Source of the DNA: Streptomyces aurantiacus
GTDB taxonomy: Bacteria > Actinomycetota > Actinomycetes > Streptomycetales > Streptomycetaceae
Length of the DNA: 64,000 nucleotides
Assembly (NCBI RefSeq): GCF_027107535.1
Contig: NZ_CP114283.1
Location: forward strand, 4,278,001 to 4,342,000
Direction of reading: 5' to 3'
How positions within the stretch are numbered: the first letter of the stretch is position 1; each line of letters opens with the position of its first letter. Shown one piece after another: positions 61,912 to 64,000 of this stretch. Made by a program: the position numbers and the translations under genes. The notes below the pieces were generated by a model that searched no databases, was not told the origin of the DNA, and was given only the letters and a program-made list of their open reading frames with translations.

Positions 61912-62676
61912 ATGGATCTGGGACTGACAGGCGCGAAGGCGCTGGTGACCGGTGCGAGCCGGGGCATCGGCCGGGCGATCGCCGGAACACTGGCGGCCGA
62001 GGGCTGCGCACTGGCCCTGTGTGCCCGCGGCGAGGAAGGTCTGGCCAAGGCCGCCGCAGAACTGCGCGGCGAGGGGGCCACCGTGTTCGCGGAAGCGGTC
62101 GACGTCACCGACCCGGTCGCCCTGGCGGGCTTCGTGGAGCGAGCGGCCGGTGAACTCGGCGGCCTGGACCTGCTGGTGTCCAACGTGTCGGCAGGCAATG
62201 TGAAGGGCCCCGAGTCCTGGGAAGCCAGCCTGCGCGGCGACCTGATCCCGTTCGCGGGACTCGTGGAGGCGGCCCTTCCCCACCTGGAGGCCTCCGACCG
62301 GGCCGCCGTCGTGGCCATCGGCACCACCAACGCCTCCGACACCGCGCGCCCGGCCGGAGCGAACTCGTACTCCGCGCTCAAGGCGGCTGTCGTCCAGCAC
62401 GCCTCGGCCCTCGCGCACGCCCTCGCGCCGAAGGGCATCCGCGTCAACACGGTCTCGCCCGGCCCGATCGACTTCCCCGGCGGCGCCTGGGAGACCATCC
62501 GCACCGGCCGCCCGGAGGTGTACGAGGAGGTGCTCGCCAAGCTGCCGATCGGCCGCTACGGCACGGCGGAGGACGTGGCCTCCGCGGTGGCGTTCCTGCT
62601 CGGGCGGACCGGCTCCTTCTGCGTGGGGGTCAACCTCGTGGTGGACGGCGGGCTGCTGACCCGCGTCCAGTACTGA
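61912..62676 (+). CDS. Short-chain dehydrogenase/reductase
   Basis: Start at 61912 (MDLGLTGAKALVTGASRGIG) has AAAGGAG upstream and gives 254 residues. The cofactor loop is TGASRGIG. NSYSALKAAVVQHA holds the catalytic Tyr and Lys, and TTNAS the Ser region. LALCARGEEG suggests NADP binding. It would oxidise a hydroxyacyl-CoA or related alcohol formed after the dehydrogenase and hydration steps. It is 82 bp downstream of the acyl-CoA dehydrogenase. Confidence 0.92.
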   Translation: MDLGLTGAKALVTGASRGIGRAIAGTLAAEGCALALCARGEEGLAKAAAELRGEGATVFAEAVDVTDPVALAGFVERAAGELGGLDLLVSNVSAGNVKGPESWEASLRGDLIPFAGLVEAALPHLEASDRAAVVAIGTTNASDTARPAGANSYSALKAAVVQHASALAHALAPKGIRVNTVSPGPIDFPGGAWETIRTGRPEVYEEVLAKLPIGRYGTAEDVASAVAFLLGRTGSFCVGVNLVVDGGLLTRVQY

Positions 62677-62679
62677 GCC

Positions 62680-63477
62680 GTGGCGGGCCCGGCCGGCCGC
62701 CTGGACGCCGTACTGGTCTGCGGCGGCCGCTGGCACGACTTCGACCACGCGCGGCTGCGGCTGCTGGAACTGCTCGGTGAGCATCCACGCGTGCGCACCA
62801 CGGTCCACCAGGACTACGACTGTGCGGCCGCGCTCGACAACGCGGACCTGCTGATCACCTACACCTGTGACGTCCGGCCCGGTCCGGCGCAGCGGGCCGC
62901 ACTGGCACGGTTCGTCGCGCGGGGCGGCCGCTGGCTCGCCCTGCACGGGACCAACTCGGTGATCGAGCCGTCGGCCGGTGCCGGACCGCGGGTGTTCACG
63001 ACTCCCCGGCTCCTCGGCGAGCTGGCGGAGGTGCTCGGCAGTCAGTTCCTGGCCCACCCGCCGATCGAGCCGTACGAGGTGCGGGTGACCCGGCCCGGCC
63101 ATCCGCTGGTCGCCGGGATCGGGCCGTTCACGGTCACCGACGAGCTGTACGTGTGCGAGCTGCACGGCGAGCTCGAGGTGCTGCTGCACGCCGAGTACAC
63201 GGGGCCGTGCCGCGGTTTCGCCGAGGGCGACACGGCGGCCCTCGACAGCGCGCCCCGACCGGTGCTGTATCTCAAGCGGCACGGCCTCGGCGAGGTCTGC
63301 TACTTCACCCTCGGCCACTGCCGGGGCCGCTACGACATGCAGGACCTCGGCGTGGACGACACCGGGCGCGTGGACGTGGGGCCGTGGAAGACGCCGGAGT
63401 TCCTGACAGTGCTCCGGCGGTGTGTGCAGCGGGCGGTGGGTGTGCGCGATCCGGCACAGGAGAGGGCCGGCGCCTGA
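62680..63477 (+). CDS. ThuA-like domain protein (glutamine-amidotransferase-like fold)
   Basis: GTG at 62680 lies 3 bp after the SDR stop, so they are coupled. The 265-residue protein has VLVCGGRWHDFDHARLRLLE, LITYTCDVRPGP, GGRWLALHGTNSVIEPSAGA and YLKRHGLGEVCYFTLGHCRG, which fit the ThuA family. The chemistry is mostly unknown; some ThuA proteins act in sugar-ketone pathways. Its role in an acyl-CoA locus is unclear. Confidence 0.85.
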   Translation: MAGPAGRLDAVLVCGGRWHDFDHARLRLLELLGEHPRVRTTVHQDYDCAAALDNADLLITYTCDVRPGPAQRAALARFVARGGRWLALHGTNSVIEPSAGAGPRVFTTPRLLGELAEVLGSQFLAHPPIEPYEVRVTRPGHPLVAGIGPFTVTDELYVCELHGELEVLLHAEYTGPCRGFAEGDTAALDSAPRPVLYLKRHGLGEVCYFTLGHCRGRYDMQDLGVDDTGRVDVGPWKTPEFLTVLRRCVQRAVGVRDPAQERAGA

Positions 63478-63499
63478 GCGAGGCTCGGGCGCCGGCCCT
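63463..63499. terminator. Bidirectional terminator between ThuA and dehydrogenase genes
   Basis: AGGGCCGGCGCC (63463-63474) pairs perfectly with GGCGCCGGCCCT (63488-63499), loop 13 bases. It overlaps the ThuA stop codon and lies 14 bp before the stop of the convergent dehydrogenase. Confidence 0.82.
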
Positions 63500-63513
63500 G
63501 CACGGATCGCGGC

Positions 63514-64000
63514 TCAGGCGTGCGGCAGTACCACCGCGCGGCCGTTGATCTCACCGGCGTGCAGACGCTCGTACGCCTCGGGCCCCTGGTCCAGCGTGAA
63601 GGTCTCGACGTGGGAGGAGACGAGACCCTGCCGTGCGAGTTCCAGGACCTCCATGAGTTCCGTCCGGCTTCCCCAGTACGGGAAGGAGGCCGACACCTCG
63701 AACGGCAGCCCTCCCCCGAAGCCGACGGCCAGCGTGCCCCCGCCGAGGCCGACGACAGTGACATCACCCTCCACCGCCACCGACCCGGCGGCGACCGTCA
63801 CGGTCGCCTCGGCTCCGACGAAGTCCAGGACGACCTGCGCTCCCGTACCGCCGGTGAGTTCCCGGACCCGCGCTGCCGCCTCGCCGTCGGAGAGCAGCGT
63901 CTCGTGCGCGCCCACCTTGGCTGCCAGCTCCAGCTTCTCCTTGCTGACATCGAGGGCGACCACCCGGGCGGGGGTCAGGGCGCGCAGCAACTGCACGGCG
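63514..64000 (-). CDS. Zinc-type alcohol dehydrogenase (MDR), N-terminus beyond window
   Basis: The visible 160 C-terminal residues read LLRALTPARVVALDVSKEKL, ELAAKVGAHETLLSDGEAA, GTGAQVVLDFVGAEATVTVA and SFPYWGSRTELMEVLELARQ, ending NGRAVVLPHA. This is the NAD-binding half and tail of MDR alcohol dehydrogenases. The zinc sites are outside the window. It converges with the ThuA gene and may oxidise an alcohol in the same catabolic route. Confidence 0.88.
   Translation of the reverse strand, partial: AVQLLRALTPARVVALDVSKEKLELAAKVGAHETLLSDGEAAARVRELTGGTGAQVVLDFVGAEATVTVAAGSVAVEGDVTVVGLGGGTLAVGFGGGLPFEVSASFPYWGSRTELMEVLELARQGLVSSHVETFTLDQGPEAYERLHAGEINGRAVVLPHA

Overview
The window is high-GC actinobacterial DNA and looks like an accessory stretch of a Streptomyces chromosome. 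It has third-position GC bias, GTG starts, many LysR, MerR, ArsR and HxlR regulators, DUF4037 and DUF5707 proteins, LLM flavoenzymes, an IcmF mutase, and many broken transposases. I saw no rRNA, tRNA, CRISPR array or core housekeeping operon.

Layout. 1-3 kb: HxlR/NmrA divergent pair, then an MDR quinone oxidoreductase paired with a MerR regulator. 3-9 kb: Tat-exported GH29 fucosidase, LLM oxidoreductase, decayed GDSL hydrolase, YCII protein and an alpha/beta hydrolase. 9-14 kb: a same-strand run (IMPase-like, F420-type NADP reductase, GNAT, membrane protein) divergent from a LysR regulator. 14-24 kb: RidA-ABM fusion with its LysR, a second MerR-enzyme cassette, two frameshifted genes, two phosphotransferase-like genes and an FG-GAP propeller protein. 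24.8-34.2 kb: two tightly coupled biosynthetic-looking operons. One is radical SAM, PLP aminotransferase and methyltransferase on the minus strand. The other is PLP decarboxylase, CysK-rhodanese fusion, cysteine desulfurase and methyltransferase on the plus strand. A lipoprotein gene and a dead P450 stub lie between them. 34.2-36.4 kb: a metal-linked patch with a Zur-like box, a Cys-rich protein, a SmtB-type zinc sensor and a His-rich peptide. 36.6-51.6 kb: an insertion-sequence graveyard (IS5, IS630, IS3, ISAs1, IS21, ISL3 and an RHS core fragment) interspersed with intact single genes. 51.8-64 kb: a coherent acyl-CoA catabolic locus with IcmF, 3-hydroxyacyl-CoA dehydrogenase, thiolase, acyl-CoA ligase, acyl-CoA dehydrogenase, SDR, flavin/iron-sulfur reductase, ThuA protein and zinc-type dehydrogenase.

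Best candidates for something undescribed are the two adjacent PLP/radical-SAM/sulfur operons at 24.8-34.2 kb, the zinc sensor with a duplicated His-rich peptide at 35.6-36.35 kb, and two paralogous MerR-enzyme cassettes that share an almost superimposable promoter-operator. All functional statements rest on motif reading by eye; no database search was run.
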